This document shows positions 1-9,800 of a stretch of DNA of 64,000 nt, piece after piece. The position numbers and the translations under genes are program-made. Each line of letters opens with the position of its first letter. The stretch's first letter is position 1. The notes below the pieces were generated by a model, which was not told where the DNA came from, searched no databases, and saw nothing but the letters and a program-made list of their open reading frames with translations. This DNA comes from JAAGZL01 sp050290785. GTDB lineage: Bacteria; Pseudomonadota; Gammaproteobacteria; Chromatiales; Chromatiaceae. The stretch spans positions 78,897 to 142,896 of the forward strand of contig JBNKIR010000053.1 in NCBI GenBank assembly GCA_050290785.1, given 5' to 3'.

Positions 1-280
1 ACACCTCCCGGCCATTCACCCGAATGCGTTCATTGTATCTGAGCAGATGGGGAGATGTGTAACAGCCTACGGAATACCCGGCTGCAGATAGGATGGACTC
101 CAGGAGGGCAGCACTGGAGCCCTTGCCGTTGGTACCGGCGATGGTGATCACAATGGAGTTCAGAGGCTCAGGTCTGAGGCTACGCCAGACCAGCTGCACC
201 CTCTCCAGTCCCAGCTCTATCTTGCTGGGATGCAGCCCCTCCTGCCAAGCCAACCACTCCTGTAAGGTCTTGAAACGCAT
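1..280 (-). CDS. folC: FolC N-terminal part (folylpolyglutamate/dihydrofolate synthase), cut by window edge
   Basis: The minus strand reads from an ATG at 280 to the window edge. It gives about 93 residues beginning MRFKTLQEWLAWQEGLHP and containing the Mur-ligase-like P-loop GTNGKGS followed by SPHLLRYNERIRV, both diagnostic of FolC. The enzyme adds glutamate to dihydropteroate and folates using ATP in the cytoplasm. It lies 25 bp downstream of accD on the same strand, the usual gammaproteobacterial accD-folC pair. The rest of the gene is outside the window, so only the N-terminal ATP-binding part can be judged. Confidence 0.93.
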   Translation of the reverse strand, partial: MRFKTLQEWLAWQEGLHPSKIELGLERVQLVWRSLRPEPLNSIVITIAGTNGKGSSAALLESILSAAGYSVGCYTSPHLLRYNERIRVNGREV

Positions 281-305
281 TGCAAGGAAACTGCTTTATA
301 CTGAA

Positions 306-1166
306 CTAGGCCGATGGTCGATTGGTCAATTTACCCAAGAGGCTTGCCATCTCATCCCGCAGGTTGCGGCGATCGATGATCATATCTACGGCGCCGTGTT
401 CCAGCAGGAACTCACTGCGTTGAAATCCATCTGGAAGTTGCTCGCGTACCGTCTGCTCAATCACCCTGGGGCCGGCAAACCCGATCAAGGCGTTGGGCTC
501 GGCCACGTTCACGTCACCCAGCATGGCGAAACTGGCGGATACACCACCCATGGTAGGGTCGGTAAGGACCGAGATAAACGGCAGACCACGCTTGGACATA
601 CGACTGAGCACCGCGCTGGTCTTGGCCATCTGCAGCAGTGAGAACAGCGACTCCTGCATACGGGCGCCCCCACTTGCGGAAAAACAGATCATGGGAATGT
701 TATGCTCAATGGCGACATCGGCGCCACGCACAAACTTTTCTCCCACAACCGAACCCATGGAGCCGCCCATAAAACTGAACTCAAAGGCCGCAGCGACCAG
801 ATCTAATCCCTTCAGCTTGCCCTGCATAACCACCAGGGCATCCTTTTCGCCGGTCTGCTTCTGTGCCTGGACCAGACGATCTTTATACTTCTTGCTGTCC
901 TTGAACTTCAGAGGGTCCTGTGGCGCCAACCCAGCTGCAATCTCCTCCCTGGAATCCTGATCAAGAAAGGTGTCGAGACGCCTCCTGGCCCCCATACGAT
1001 TGTGATGGGAACATTTGGGGCATACGTCCAGATTGCGCTCCATCTCGGCACGGTAGAGTACAGCCGAGCAACCGGGACACTTGTCCCAGAGACCTTCCGG
1101 CACACCGCGTTTACTGCTGCCTTCGGTGCGAATACGACTCGGCATCAGTTTTTCAAACCAGCTCAT
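306..1166 (-). CDS. accD: Acetyl-CoA carboxylase carboxyltransferase subunit beta
   Basis: This is a 286-residue AccD, the usual length, which with AccA transfers the carboxyl group from carboxybiotin to acetyl-CoA, the first step of fatty acid synthesis. The N-terminal zinc ribbon is complete: Cys30, Cys33, Cys49 and Cys52. A crotonase-like core with FSASGGARMQE and PTMGGVSASFAMLGD follows. I chose the ATG at 1166 (MSWFEKLMPSR) because AGGAG lies 7 nt upstream and the family starts this way; a longer in-frame start at 1235 would overlap trpA. It follows trpA by 46 bp and precedes folC, so probably belongs to the trp-accD-folC transcript. Confidence 0.97.
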   Translation of the reverse strand: MSWFEKLMPSRIRTEGSSKRGVPEGLWDKCPGCSAVLYRAEMERNLDVCPKCSHHNRMGARRRLDTFLDQDSREEIAAGLAPQDPLKFKDSKKYKDRLVQAQKQTGEKDALVVMQGKLKGLDLVAAAFEFSFMGGSMGSVVGEKFVRGADVAIEHNIPMICFSASGGARMQESLFSLLQMAKTSAVLSRMSKRGLPFISVLTDPTMGGVSASFAMLGDVNVAEPNALIGFAGPRVIEQTVREQLPDGFQRSEFLLEHGAVDMIIDRRNLRDEMASLLGKLTNRPSA

Positions 1167-1212
1167 ATAGCAGCTCCTGTTGTGTGAAGCACTGTTAATC
1201 CTGTGTAAGATA

Positions 1213-2019
1213 TCAGATCCGGTCCATTGCCTCACGCATGGATATCAGCAGGTCGCTGATCTCTCTTTGTATGGCAGCGTCATCGTCACGATTTGCCTCC
1301 ATGCGGTTGACCACCGCGCTACCCACCACTACGGCATCTGCAAAACCGGCCATCCGCGCCGCCGTCTCCGCATCCTTGATGCCAAAACCCACACCGACCG
1401 GCAGATCGGTATGGCCTCTAATCTCTTCCACCTTCTTCTGTACGGCATCGATGTCCAGGTGTCCGGCACCGGTCACTCCCTTCAGGGATACATAGTAGAC
1501 AAAACCGCTGGCCGCACCGCAGATGCGTTCGATGCGTTCGGAGTTACTGGTGGGCGCCAGGAGAAAAATTGGGTCCAGTTCCTGCTGTCCCAGTGCCTGG
1601 AGCAGGCCGGATGCCTCTTCCGGCGGGATATCCACGGTGATGACTCCATCGGCGCCGGCATCGGCCGCATCCTCGGCAAACTCCTGATACCCCATGACCT
1701 CGATCGGATTGAGATAACCCATGAGTACCACCGGTGTGGTGTTATCCTCCTGACGGAACTCCCTTACCATGGCAAATACATCCAGCAGGGAGACGTTATT
1801 GGCCAGCGCCCGTTCGCTGGAGCGCTGTATGGTGGGACCATCCGCCATGGGATCGGAGAACGGCACCCCCAGCTCGATCATGTCGGCCCCTGCCGTCACC
1901 ATCTTATGCATCAGGGGAACGGTGGTCTCCCTGTGAGGATCGCCCGCCGTGATGAACGGGACCAGGGCGACTCTACCATCTCCCTTCAGCCGGTTGAAAC
2001 ATGCGCTGATCCTACTCAT
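1213..2019 (-). CDS. trpA: Tryptophan synthase alpha chain
   Basis: This 268-residue TIM-barrel protein cleaves indole-3-glycerol phosphate to indole and glyceraldehyde 3-phosphate; indole is channelled to TrpB. The catalytic pair is in place at canonical numbering: Glu49 in MIELGVPFSD and Asp60 in the following MADGP. The phosphate-binding loop (VGVGFGI, then VVVGSAVV) is also visible. Its ATG overlaps the trpB stop in an ATGA junction (2016-2019), so translation is probably coupled. Function is essentially certain. Confidence 0.98.
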   Translation of the reverse strand: MSRISACFNRLKGDGRVALVPFITAGDPHRETTVPLMHKMVTAGADMIELGVPFSDPMADGPTIQRSSERALANNVSLLDVFAMVREFRQEDNTTPVVLMGYLNPIEVMGYQEFAEDAADAGADGVITVDIPPEEASGLLQALGQQELDPIFLLAPTSNSERIERICGAASGFVYYVSLKGVTGAGHLDIDAVQKKVEEIRGHTDLPVGVGFGIKDAETAARMAGFADAVVVGSAVVNRMEANRDDDAAIQREISDLLISMREAMDRI

Positions 2020-3233
2020 ATCTTGATCCCCTCCAGTGCCGCCACCGTATGTATATCTTTATCACCGCGCCCTGAGAGGTTTACCAGGATGGTCTCTTCC
2101 GGTGGCATGGATGGTGCCAGCCTGGCGGCATAGGCCAGGGCATGGCTGGATTCCAGCGCCGGTATAATACCCTCCACCCTGGTCAGGGCATGAAAGGCCG
2201 CCAGGGCCTCGTCATCCGTTACCGCGTCGTACTCCACCCGTCCTATATCCTTGAGCCATGAGTGTTCCGGCCCTACCCCAGGGTAGTCCAGACCGGCGGA
2301 TATGGAGTGGGTCTCTATGATCTGGCCATTCTGGTCTTCCATCAGATAGGTGCGGTTGCCATGCAACACACCCGGCTGTCCTGCGCATAGTGGGGCAGCA
2401 TGCTCCCCGGAATCCAGGCCGTGTCCCGCGGCCTCCACCCCATAGATGGCCACATCTTCATCGGCAAGAAAGGGATGGAACAGGCCGATGGCGTTGGAGC
2501 CGCCGCCGACACATGCCACCAGGGCGTCCGGCAGTCTGCCGGTCTGTTGCAACATTTGCTCCCTGGCCTCTCGGCCGATGATCGCCTGAAAGTCCCGCAC
2601 CATGGCAGGATAGGGGTGGGGTCCTGCCACCGTACCTATGATATAGAAGGTGTTGTCCACGTTGGTGACCCAGTCCCGCATGGCCTCATTCAGGGCGTCC
2701 TTCAGGGTCTTGGAACCGGAGGTGACAGGCACCACCTCGGCACCCAGCAGACGCATGCGGTATACGTTGGCCTCCTGGCGCCTGATATCCACCTCACCCA
2801 TGTAGACCACACACTCCAGGCCCAGACGGGCTGCTACGGTGGCTGAAGCCACTCCATGCTGACCGGCGCCGGTCTCGGCGATGATCCTGGTCTTGCCCAT
2901 GCGTTTGGCCAGCAGGGCCTGTCCGATGGTGTTGTTTACCTTATGGGCCCCGGTGTGATTCAGATCTTCCCGTTTCAGATAGATCTGGGCGCCGCCCAGT
3001 TCGCGACTCCAGCGTTCGCAGTGATATATGGGTGAAGGGCGTCCCACATAGTTCTGCAGGTCCTTGTCCAGATCCGCCAGGAACTGCTCATCCTGCAGAT
3101 ATTTTTCGTAGGCCTGACGCAACTCGTCCAACGGCTCCATCAGGGTCTCAGCCACGAAGATGCCGCCATAGGGCCCAAAATGGCCATGGCTATCCGGCAC
3201 CTTGCTGAAATCTATCTTCTCATCTGTTGGCAC
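2016..3233 (-). CDS. trpB: Tryptophan synthase beta chain
   Basis: This 405-residue PLP enzyme condenses indole with serine to make tryptophan. Lys98 in the LNHTGAHKVNN motif is the PLP Schiff-base lysine, and the phosphate-binding GGGSNAIG segment is present. The start is a GTG at 3233, supported by GAGGAG six nucleotides upstream. That ribosome binding site lies inside the last codons of trpF, and the two genes overlap by 14 bp, which implies translational coupling. It is followed directly by trpA. Confidence 0.98.
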   Translation of the reverse strand: MPTDEKIDFSKVPDSHGHFGPYGGIFVAETLMEPLDELRQAYEKYLQDEQFLADLDKDLQNYVGRPSPIYHCERWSRELGGAQIYLKREDLNHTGAHKVNNTIGQALLAKRMGKTRIIAETGAGQHGVASATVAARLGLECVVYMGEVDIRRQEANVYRMRLLGAEVVPVTSGSKTLKDALNEAMRDWVTNVDNTFYIIGTVAGPHPYPAMVRDFQAIIGREAREQMLQQTGRLPDALVACVGGGSNAIGLFHPFLADEDVAIYGVEAAGHGLDSGEHAAPLCAGQPGVLHGNRTYLMEDQNGQIIETHSISAGLDYPGVGPEHSWLKDIGRVEYDAVTDDEALAAFHALTRVEGIIPALESSHALAYAARLAPSMPPEETILVNLSGRGDKDIHTVAALEGIKI

Positions 3234-3843
3234 GTTCTACTCCTCGCATAAATGCCTCTATCTTCTCTCTGTCCTTGATGCCCTTTTCCATCTCTACGCC
3301 GCCACTCACGTCTACCGCATAGGGACGCACCTGCCTGATAGCCTGCTCCACATTATCCGGTGTAAGGCCTCCAGCCAGGATTATAGAGCCAGCGATCTCC
3401 ACCGGTATCTGATCCCAGTTAAAGGTGGCGCCGGTGCCTCCCGGAATACCTTGACGGTATGTATCCAACAACAGCCCCTGGGCGTGGGAAAAACTCTTCA
3501 ACTCCTCATGCAGATCTGTTCCGTCCCGCATCCTGATCGCCTTTATATAAGGTCTATTATGCCCAATGCAGTCATCTGGTGCCTCATCCCCGTGGAACTG
3601 CAGCAGGTCGATGTGCACCCGCGACAGGATATCGCTGATCACCTCCCTCTCCTCATTAACGAACAGGCCAACAACGGTCACAAATGGGGGTAATCCGTCC
3701 ACGATCTGCATGGCCTGTTCAATGGTCACCGCCCTTGGGCTGGGCGCATAGAAGACCAGTCCCAGGGCATCCGCACCATTATCTATAGCTGCTTTGGCAT
3801 CCTCAGGCCGGGTAATTCCGCAAATTTTCACCCTTGTTCTCAT
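3220..3843 (-). CDS. trpF: Phosphoribosylanthranilate isomerase
   Basis: A 207-residue monofunctional TrpF, converting N-(5'-phosphoribosyl)anthranilate to CdRP in tryptophan synthesis. The N-terminal RVKICGITRPEDA carries the catalytic Cys8, and the C-terminal YAVDVSGGVE carries the catalytic Asp and phosphate-binding region. It is the first gene of the trpF-trpB-trpA run. No trpE, trpG, trpD or trpC is in the window, as expected for the split trp genes of pseudomonad-like gammaproteobacteria. The ATG at 3843 has only a weak ribosome binding site. Confidence 0.97.
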   Translation of the reverse strand: MRTRVKICGITRPEDAKAAIDNGADALGLVFYAPSPRAVTIEQAMQIVDGLPPFVTVVGLFVNEEREVISDILSRVHIDLLQFHGDEAPDDCIGHNRPYIKAIRMRDGTDLHEELKSFSHAQGLLLDTYRQGIPGGTGATFNWDQIPVEIAGSIILAGGLTPDNVEQAIRQVRPYAVDVSGGVEMEKGIKDREKIEAFMRGVERANR

Positions 3844-4011
3844 AGGGCGCTAAAGATACAGGATTGGCCTAATTAGAGAAAGATCTATAAGGAAAGCACA
3901 TGGAATAGGACGGACTATGTATATCTCATGGAGACATACCGGTCATTCGCAATTTCAATTATAACAACTTGATATTTATATGATTTTACTCCATTAATAT
4001 CTCATAATATA

Positions 4012-5757
4012 TCAGAGGATGTCCCAGATGGACTCGAAATCGTTTTCATACGATGTTTTTTCCTCTGGTCGTAATCTCTGTTCTTCAATGGCCGTATCTC
4101 CCTGCTCACTCCAATCGCAGATATATTCGGCATATCCGTTGGTCTGGGAGTTTATCCTGGTAATGGTTACCTTATGCTCCTCCCCCCTGTAGTTGACCAG
4201 TAATCGATCATTTATATGAAAGTCTGGAGACGGGGTAATAATCCTGACCAGACTATTATCACTTTCCCCCTGATCTATCAGGAACATACACTCAATTTTA
4301 AGATCTGGATTCTTCGTGAAGAGAGGTATGCAACTGCCGGTTGCAATCTTACCTTCGAGTAGCTTTAGCCCAAAATCAGTCCTTGTCTTGCCTCCGCTCA
4401 CCCATATTATTACCGCCATATTCCACTCATCCCGGAGTGACTCCTTGACAATGACCAACTCACCAACCCGCAAGTGAAACTTTTCGGCTGCATCTATGTA
4501 TAGACAATATCCCCCGCTACTGTGATTTATAACTTTACAACTGGTCTTCCGTAACCCGGCCCTGATTATCCCTGTTGTGGTCCAGTCTGCCGTATCTTCG
4601 ACGGTTATGGACTCCTCTCCCAGGGTAATCCATTCATCTGCATCTTCCTCGATACCAACCTCTTCATTTCCATCTTCATAATCTTCCATTTTATTTAAAA
4701 ATGTGTAGGCATCACTAAAGCCAGCAACCAACTCAACCTGAAAAGCACCTCCTTTGGTTCTAGTTGCGTTACCAACCCTTTCAGAACCGGAAAAATTACT
4801 CTTAAGCCTCTCCAGCTGAGTTTGCGAATTCAATAATCTTTGAATCGGCGTTACCTTTGCTCCTTCGTTTATCTGCTCATGTTGCTCATCAAGATATCCA
4901 ATCAATCTTGTTGTGCTGACAGCAAAACAGTTTGCCGAGTTACTACATGAGTCACAGCCTGATGCGAACTGCTTTTTAGGAGGCTCAGTTCCAGACAGAT
5001 TGAATGTCATAAAATCGGAATAGATCTCACCACACTGGATCTTGCCCAAATCAATATACTCAGTTAGTTCGGGAGCTAGATCATAAAGGGTATTAAACTC
5101 ATTACCGCGCATGGTCAATGGCGAACTTATCGACATCAACAGAATTGATTTAAAGACATCTTCCACCGAGGTAACTCTGCACCAGGAAGAGATAGGTAAA
5201 ACTATATGATGAATGCCATTATTGTATGCACATATATAAAGCGAATAGATATATTTCCAAATACTACCACTAGGGTTTGATAGCACACTGAATTTTGTTC
5301 TCAGTATCTCTCCAAGATGATATATCACATGCCTAATGATATCTGCGTTCTTATGCTTATCTCCCCCGCGCAAAAGTCCCTTAGCTGATATATCCTCCAG
5401 TACACAGCGATAACCCAATGCGAGCTCATAATGTATTGCCACCAGAATCTTTGCCACTCGTTCTTCGCTCCGCCCTAAAGGAACAGCAACATCTTTGATC
5501 TTCTCGCGTAGCCCATGAAGTGTCTGTATGGCAGGTTGTTCTATTTTGTTTAATAGCGCCAAACGGTCATCGCCCTTCAACTGAATCTTGTTTGACTTGT
5601 ATAAGATATCGAATATCTCCTTTGCGGCCTGTTCCTGATTGCCAAGTGGGAGATCATTTAACGTGTTACTGAATATATCGAGGATTATCTTTGTCTCGCT
5701 GCGATCGGCTTCTTTTTGTTCCGGCAGCGGATAGAACAGATCACAATCTTGGCCCAT
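4012..5757 (-). CDS. Large PilZ-domain protein, putative c-di-GMP receptor
   Basis: This 581-residue cytoplasmic protein has no signal peptide or membrane segment. The N-terminal ~260 residues are helical and begin LFYPLPEQKEADRSETK. A Cys-rich stretch follows (CDSCSNSANCFA), then an acidic linker. Around residues 395-475 lies a PilZ-like barrel with an RxxxR element (RAGLR) and the NHSSGGYCL motif (the D/NxSxxG signature). A further beta-rich domain follows. PilZ domains bind cyclic di-GMP, and the two c-di-GMP enzymes in this window fit that. The binding function is inference; the role of the N-terminal part is unknown. It sits between truA and trpF, which are adjacent in related genomes. 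Confidence 0.6.
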   Translation of the reverse strand: MGQDCDLFYPLPEQKEADRSETKIILDIFSNTLNDLPLGNQEQAAKEIFDILYKSNKIQLKGDDRLALLNKIEQPAIQTLHGLREKIKDVAVPLGRSEERVAKILVAIHYELALGYRCVLEDISAKGLLRGGDKHKNADIIRHVIYHLGEILRTKFSVLSNPSGSIWKYIYSLYICAYNNGIHHIVLPISSWCRVTSVEDVFKSILLMSISSPLTMRGNEFNTLYDLAPELTEYIDLGKIQCGEIYSDFMTFNLSGTEPPKKQFASGCDSCSNSANCFAVSTTRLIGYLDEQHEQINEGAKVTPIQRLLNSQTQLERLKSNFSGSERVGNATRTKGGAFQVELVAGFSDAYTFLNKMEDYEDGNEEVGIEEDADEWITLGEESITVEDTADWTTTGIIRAGLRKTSCKVINHSSGGYCLYIDAAEKFHLRVGELVIVKESLRDEWNMAVIIWVSGGKTRTDFGLKLLEGKIATGSCIPLFTKNPDLKIECMFLIDQGESDNSLVRIITPSPDFHINDRLLVNYRGEEHKVTITRINSQTNGYAEYICDWSEQGDTAIEEQRLRPEEKTSYENDFESIWDIL

Positions 5758-5933
5758 CTGATACCCCCCGATAAGTCTGTTGTTGTATATTGCTACTATC
5801 TAATAGCCCTGAATCGCCAGCTAGCAGCCGGTAATATATACAAGTTTAATAGATTCCAAGAAGATTATTGGATTTTATAGAGAAATATCCTGTCTAGATG
5901 CCTGCTTGAATTTGCGGTCTTAAAATATGGATC

Positions 5934-6722
5934 CTAAGGCATTGATATGCTGTTAATTCTGTCATCTTCCTCAGGAATGGCATACTCTGACGGATAGACC
6001 ACACTCGTAAGATAAAGCCCTTGCGGCGGAGCGGTTACGCCACCAAGCGTTCTATCTCTATGCTCAAGGACGTCCTTGGACCAGCTTACAGGCCTATCTC
6101 CACATCCGATAGCGATAAGGACTCCAGCAATATTCCTAACCATATGATGGAGGAAGGCATTTGCCTCTATCTCAAGCATGAAAATTTCGCCATGTCTGGA
6201 TAAATCTATACGGTTTACTGTACGGACAGGGCTCTTGGCCTGACAGCCAATGGCGCGAAATGATGTGAAATCATGGGTACCTATGAGGGCTTCTGCCGCC
6301 GTCTGCATAACCCTCAGGTCCAAGGGACGTCTTTCCCACACCGCCCGGTTTCGCCAGATGGACGAACGGGTAAACCCATTATAGATCAGGTATCTATAGC
6401 TACGGCTTAGTGCAGAAAAACGCGCATTAAAATCATCTGGTACCGGTTTTATCCAGTTGATGTTCACGTCATCTGGAAGATTTACATTGGTCCCTAACAA
6501 CCAGTTTCTGGCAGTTCTCTCCGAGTCCGAATCAAAATGGATAACCTGTCCAAATGCATGAACGCCTGTATCTGTCCTTCCCGCACAGTGAACCCTGACC
6601 GGATGATTTGCCACAATGGATAGGGCGTTTTCAATCTGCTCCTGTACGGTCTTCACACCAACCTGAATCTGCCAACCATGAAAGGCCGTACCATCATATT
6701 CAACACCTACTGCATAACGCAT
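5934..6722 (-). CDS. truA: tRNA pseudouridine(38-40) synthase
   Basis: A 262-residue TruA isomerising uridines 38-40 in the anticodon stem-loop of tRNAs. The catalytic aspartate is Asp51 in CAGRTDTGVHA, and the family start MRYAVGVEYDGTAFHGWQ is intact. The motif FLHHMVRNIAGVL near the C terminus is also typical. It lies downstream of fimV with a strong terminator between them, so it probably has its own promoter. The order fimV-truA is conserved in gammaproteobacteria. Confidence 0.97.
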   Translation of the reverse strand: MRYAVGVEYDGTAFHGWQIQVGVKTVQEQIENALSIVANHPVRVHCAGRTDTGVHAFGQVIHFDSDSERTARNWLLGTNVNLPDDVNINWIKPVPDDFNARFSALSRSYRYLIYNGFTRSSIWRNRAVWERRPLDLRVMQTAAEALIGTHDFTSFRAIGCQAKSPVRTVNRIDLSRHGEIFMLEIEANAFLHHMVRNIAGVLIAIGCGDRPVSWSKDVLEHRDRTLGGVTAPPQGLYLTSVVYPSEYAIPEEDDRINSISMP

Positions 6723-6752
6723 TCAGTTGCCCCGTCTTCGGCTAAAACGACA

Positions 6753-6776
6753 AGAGACGCACCTTGGTGCGTCTCT
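6753..6776 (-). terminator. Intrinsic terminator after fimV
   Basis: A perfect 11-bp inverted repeat (AGAGACGCACC and its complement, 2-nt loop) lies about 40 bp beyond the fimV stop. On the minus strand it is followed by TTGTCGTTTT. It should end fimV transcription before truA. Confidence 0.8.
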
Positions 6777-6813
6777 CTAATGGTAATACCTACTTTAGGT
6801 TTAGCACATGAAC

Positions 6814-9800
6814 CTATGAGATGGAATCCTTGATCTTTTGCGCTTTTTCCCTTTGTGTAGCATCTCCCTCACTCAAAACCTCGTCCAGGATATCAGTAGC
6901 GCCCTCTTTATCTCCCATCTCAATGTAGGCCTGGGCCAAATCCAACTTTGTGGATATCTCATCCTGAGCATCTCCAGATAGTGATAGATCTGCGTCCAGT
7001 TCACCTAATGAAATCAGCTCACTATCACCTACTTCTAGATCTGTATCGGAAATTTCCGGAATATCCTGGTGAGTCTCTTCCAACTCATTGGCCAACATAT
7101 CATCGGAAATATCCAGATCTTCCAGATCGCCAACAGCGCCTGTCTCTGACTCCTCTTCCTTATCTACATTAAGTTCATCCTGCAATGAGAGGATAGTTTT
7201 TTCACCCTCATCTTCCAAATCAGATAGCGTCAATGTGAATTCATCTTCATCATCATCTTCCTGAGATGCTAGTCGCTCCTTTGCAGTATTGTCAGATCCC
7301 AATGAATCATCAAGTTCTTCAAGTTCATCAAGAGCGGCACTGATAAAGTCATCATCCACATCACTCTCGAAATCAAGGTTATCCAATCCAACACCGGTAT
7401 CGTCCAAATCACCGGCTATATCAAGTATGTCATCAGGGCTTTTCTCTTCCGGAGACTTTTTATCCTCGTTACCAACCCCGAATTCCGCCTCGGTCAATGT
7501 TGCGTCCAGATCCGCAAAATCGCTCTCTCCCATATCCTCTTCCAGAAGATCGTCGTCCAGAGAGAACAGATCATTATCCGCGTCAATCTCATCTGCATCA
7601 GCAAACTTTGGATTGTTAGGTAATAACATCTTACCCATGGACAAAACTCTCTTCCATGCTGCATGATTACTGGTCTCTACGGATGACCCTGAGGCCTCTT
7701 CAACCAGCCTCATAAAACCATCAGAGTCTTTTGTTGCATACAGAATTTCAAACAACTTATGCTTGAGTGCATCTCTTTCAGGCTCTTTATCTATGGCCTG
7801 ACGAATTAACTCCTCAGCCTGCTGATATCTACCATAGGCGATATATACATCGGCCTCGGACAAAGGATCCACCTCACCAGTCTCATCCTGTAAGGCATCA
7901 ATATCACTTGGCGAGAAATCACTTAAGAATGATGTCTCTTCGGTATGTGCCGGTATATTGTTTGCCTCATCCAGATGACTCTCCGACTCGTCATCAATGG
8001 TATTGAGAAGAATACTCTCCTGAAAATCAGCCGTATTAGTACGTTTACGACTAAACAGAATCCATATCAGTCCTAGCAGGACCATAACTACTGCCAACAT
8101 GACACCAAGCAGGGTTGGGCTGCCAAAAACAGCGTCCATCAGGCTTGGCTCAGGCTCAGCTTTTGGTGCTACTGGTGCAACCTTTGCGGGCTTTTTCTCG
8201 ACCTTCGGCAAAGGTTTTACCACAGACTCTTGTTTTTCTTTCTCGACAACAGGTTCAGGTTTGGCTGCTTCAACAACAGGCTTAGGCTTAGCCGCATCGA
8301 CAGCTGGCTCAGGTTGCTTTTCGACAGCCTTTGGTTGCTCTTTCTCAACCTTGGTTTCTGGCTTTTTCTCTTCCTCTACCGGCGCAGGCTCAGGCTTTTG
8401 CTCTGTTTTAGCTGCGGTTTCAGACTCAGGCTGTTTTGCCTCCGGAGTTACAGCGGCCCCATCTTTCTCAGTAGATTCGACTTCCTGCTGCTGGCCCTCC
8501 GCCAGAAGGATCTGTTCTTTTTTACTTTTCGCCAGGGCAGCCTGTAGAGCCGCAAACTGTTTATTCTTGAGTTCAATTATGCGCTCTAGATCTTTGACCT
8601 GATCCTCCAGGTCCTCAACCCTTGAGGATAGCTCCTCATTCTCACCGCGGGTGCTTTCCGCGCTCTCTTCCAAAATAAGAAGCTGCTGCTTCAATCTGGC
8701 AACTGTCTCTTCAGACTTGCCATCCTCACTGGGGCCTGCCTCACCTTCCCCCTCAGGACGGGCTGTAGCAATCTTCAGCTCAGCTTTGGGAGCTGCTTCT
8801 GCCTTTTCATCAACCTTGGCATCCTGCGCAGCTGTTGCCTCCGGTTTGGCCTGCTCAGGTGTAGCGCCCTTCTTATCGGCCTCTGCCGCCTGCTCTCCCT
8901 CGGCCTTAGGCTCCTGTTCTGCCGCTACATCTTCTGCCTTGGTTTCTTCCTGGGCAGTTGTAGCTTCTTCTGGCTTAGACTCTTCAGCTGCCACGTCTTC
9001 AGCCTTAAGCTCTTCCGGTGCTGTCTCAGACTCTGCAGCTATCTCTGGCTCAGCCTTCTTGGTCCCTAGTCGATCGGCCTGCCACTCTTCAACATGTCTC
9101 TTATACTCTTGTTGCGCTTCCCGTACCCCAAGGGACTGCACTTCCTCCTTTTTAGGAATTCTGAGTATTGCGCCGCGCTTTAATCTATTTATATTGCTCT
9201 TAATGAAGGCCTGAGGGTTTGCATGATAGATGGCCATCATCATGCGGGTATGATCAACATCATCATACTTATTATTGCGCGCAATAACCCAAAGTGACTG
9301 ATTATTATCGACTTTAACCTCATCTGCACCAGCAGTGTATGGAACGTCTGCCGTTGGCGCAGCTTCCTCAACGGGTGTGGTCTGAGTCTGGATTGGGGTT
9401 TGGATTGGGGCAGCAGGTGCTGGTGTTACTTTTGGTGCCTCGATTGGGGCAGGCTTACGATCGAGGGTTACAGGTGGATCCAGCAGAACCGTATATTCCC
9501 TTACCAAGCGTCCTTTTGGCCAATTGACCTCTATCAGAAAATTCAAAAATGGTTCACGGATAGGCTCTTTGCTGGTTACGGTGACGACAGCAGTGCCATC
9601 TGCCTTTAGTTCAGGCTTAAACGAAAGGGTGGTTAACAGAAATGAACGATCTACACCTGCCCTTTTGAAAACCTCATCCGATGCCATAGTGACCTTGACG
9701 TCATATATCTCACCCTTGGCGAGTGATAATAGTGCTATTTCGGCATTTAACTTCTGGTTTAGAGCGGAGTTCAGTTTGATATCGCCCAGTCCGAGCGCCT

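Noticed and set aside
1180..2133. 317-residue plus-strand frame opposite trpA
   Set aside because: Covers trpA in antisense with no domain signature; trpA is certain.
8099..8602. Long plus-strand Ser-rich frames opposite fimV (also near 7289-7666 and 8651-9214)
   Set aside because: They are antisense to the low-complexity acidic and Ala-rich parts of fimV, have no ribosome binding sites and show biased composition that follows from the opposite strand.
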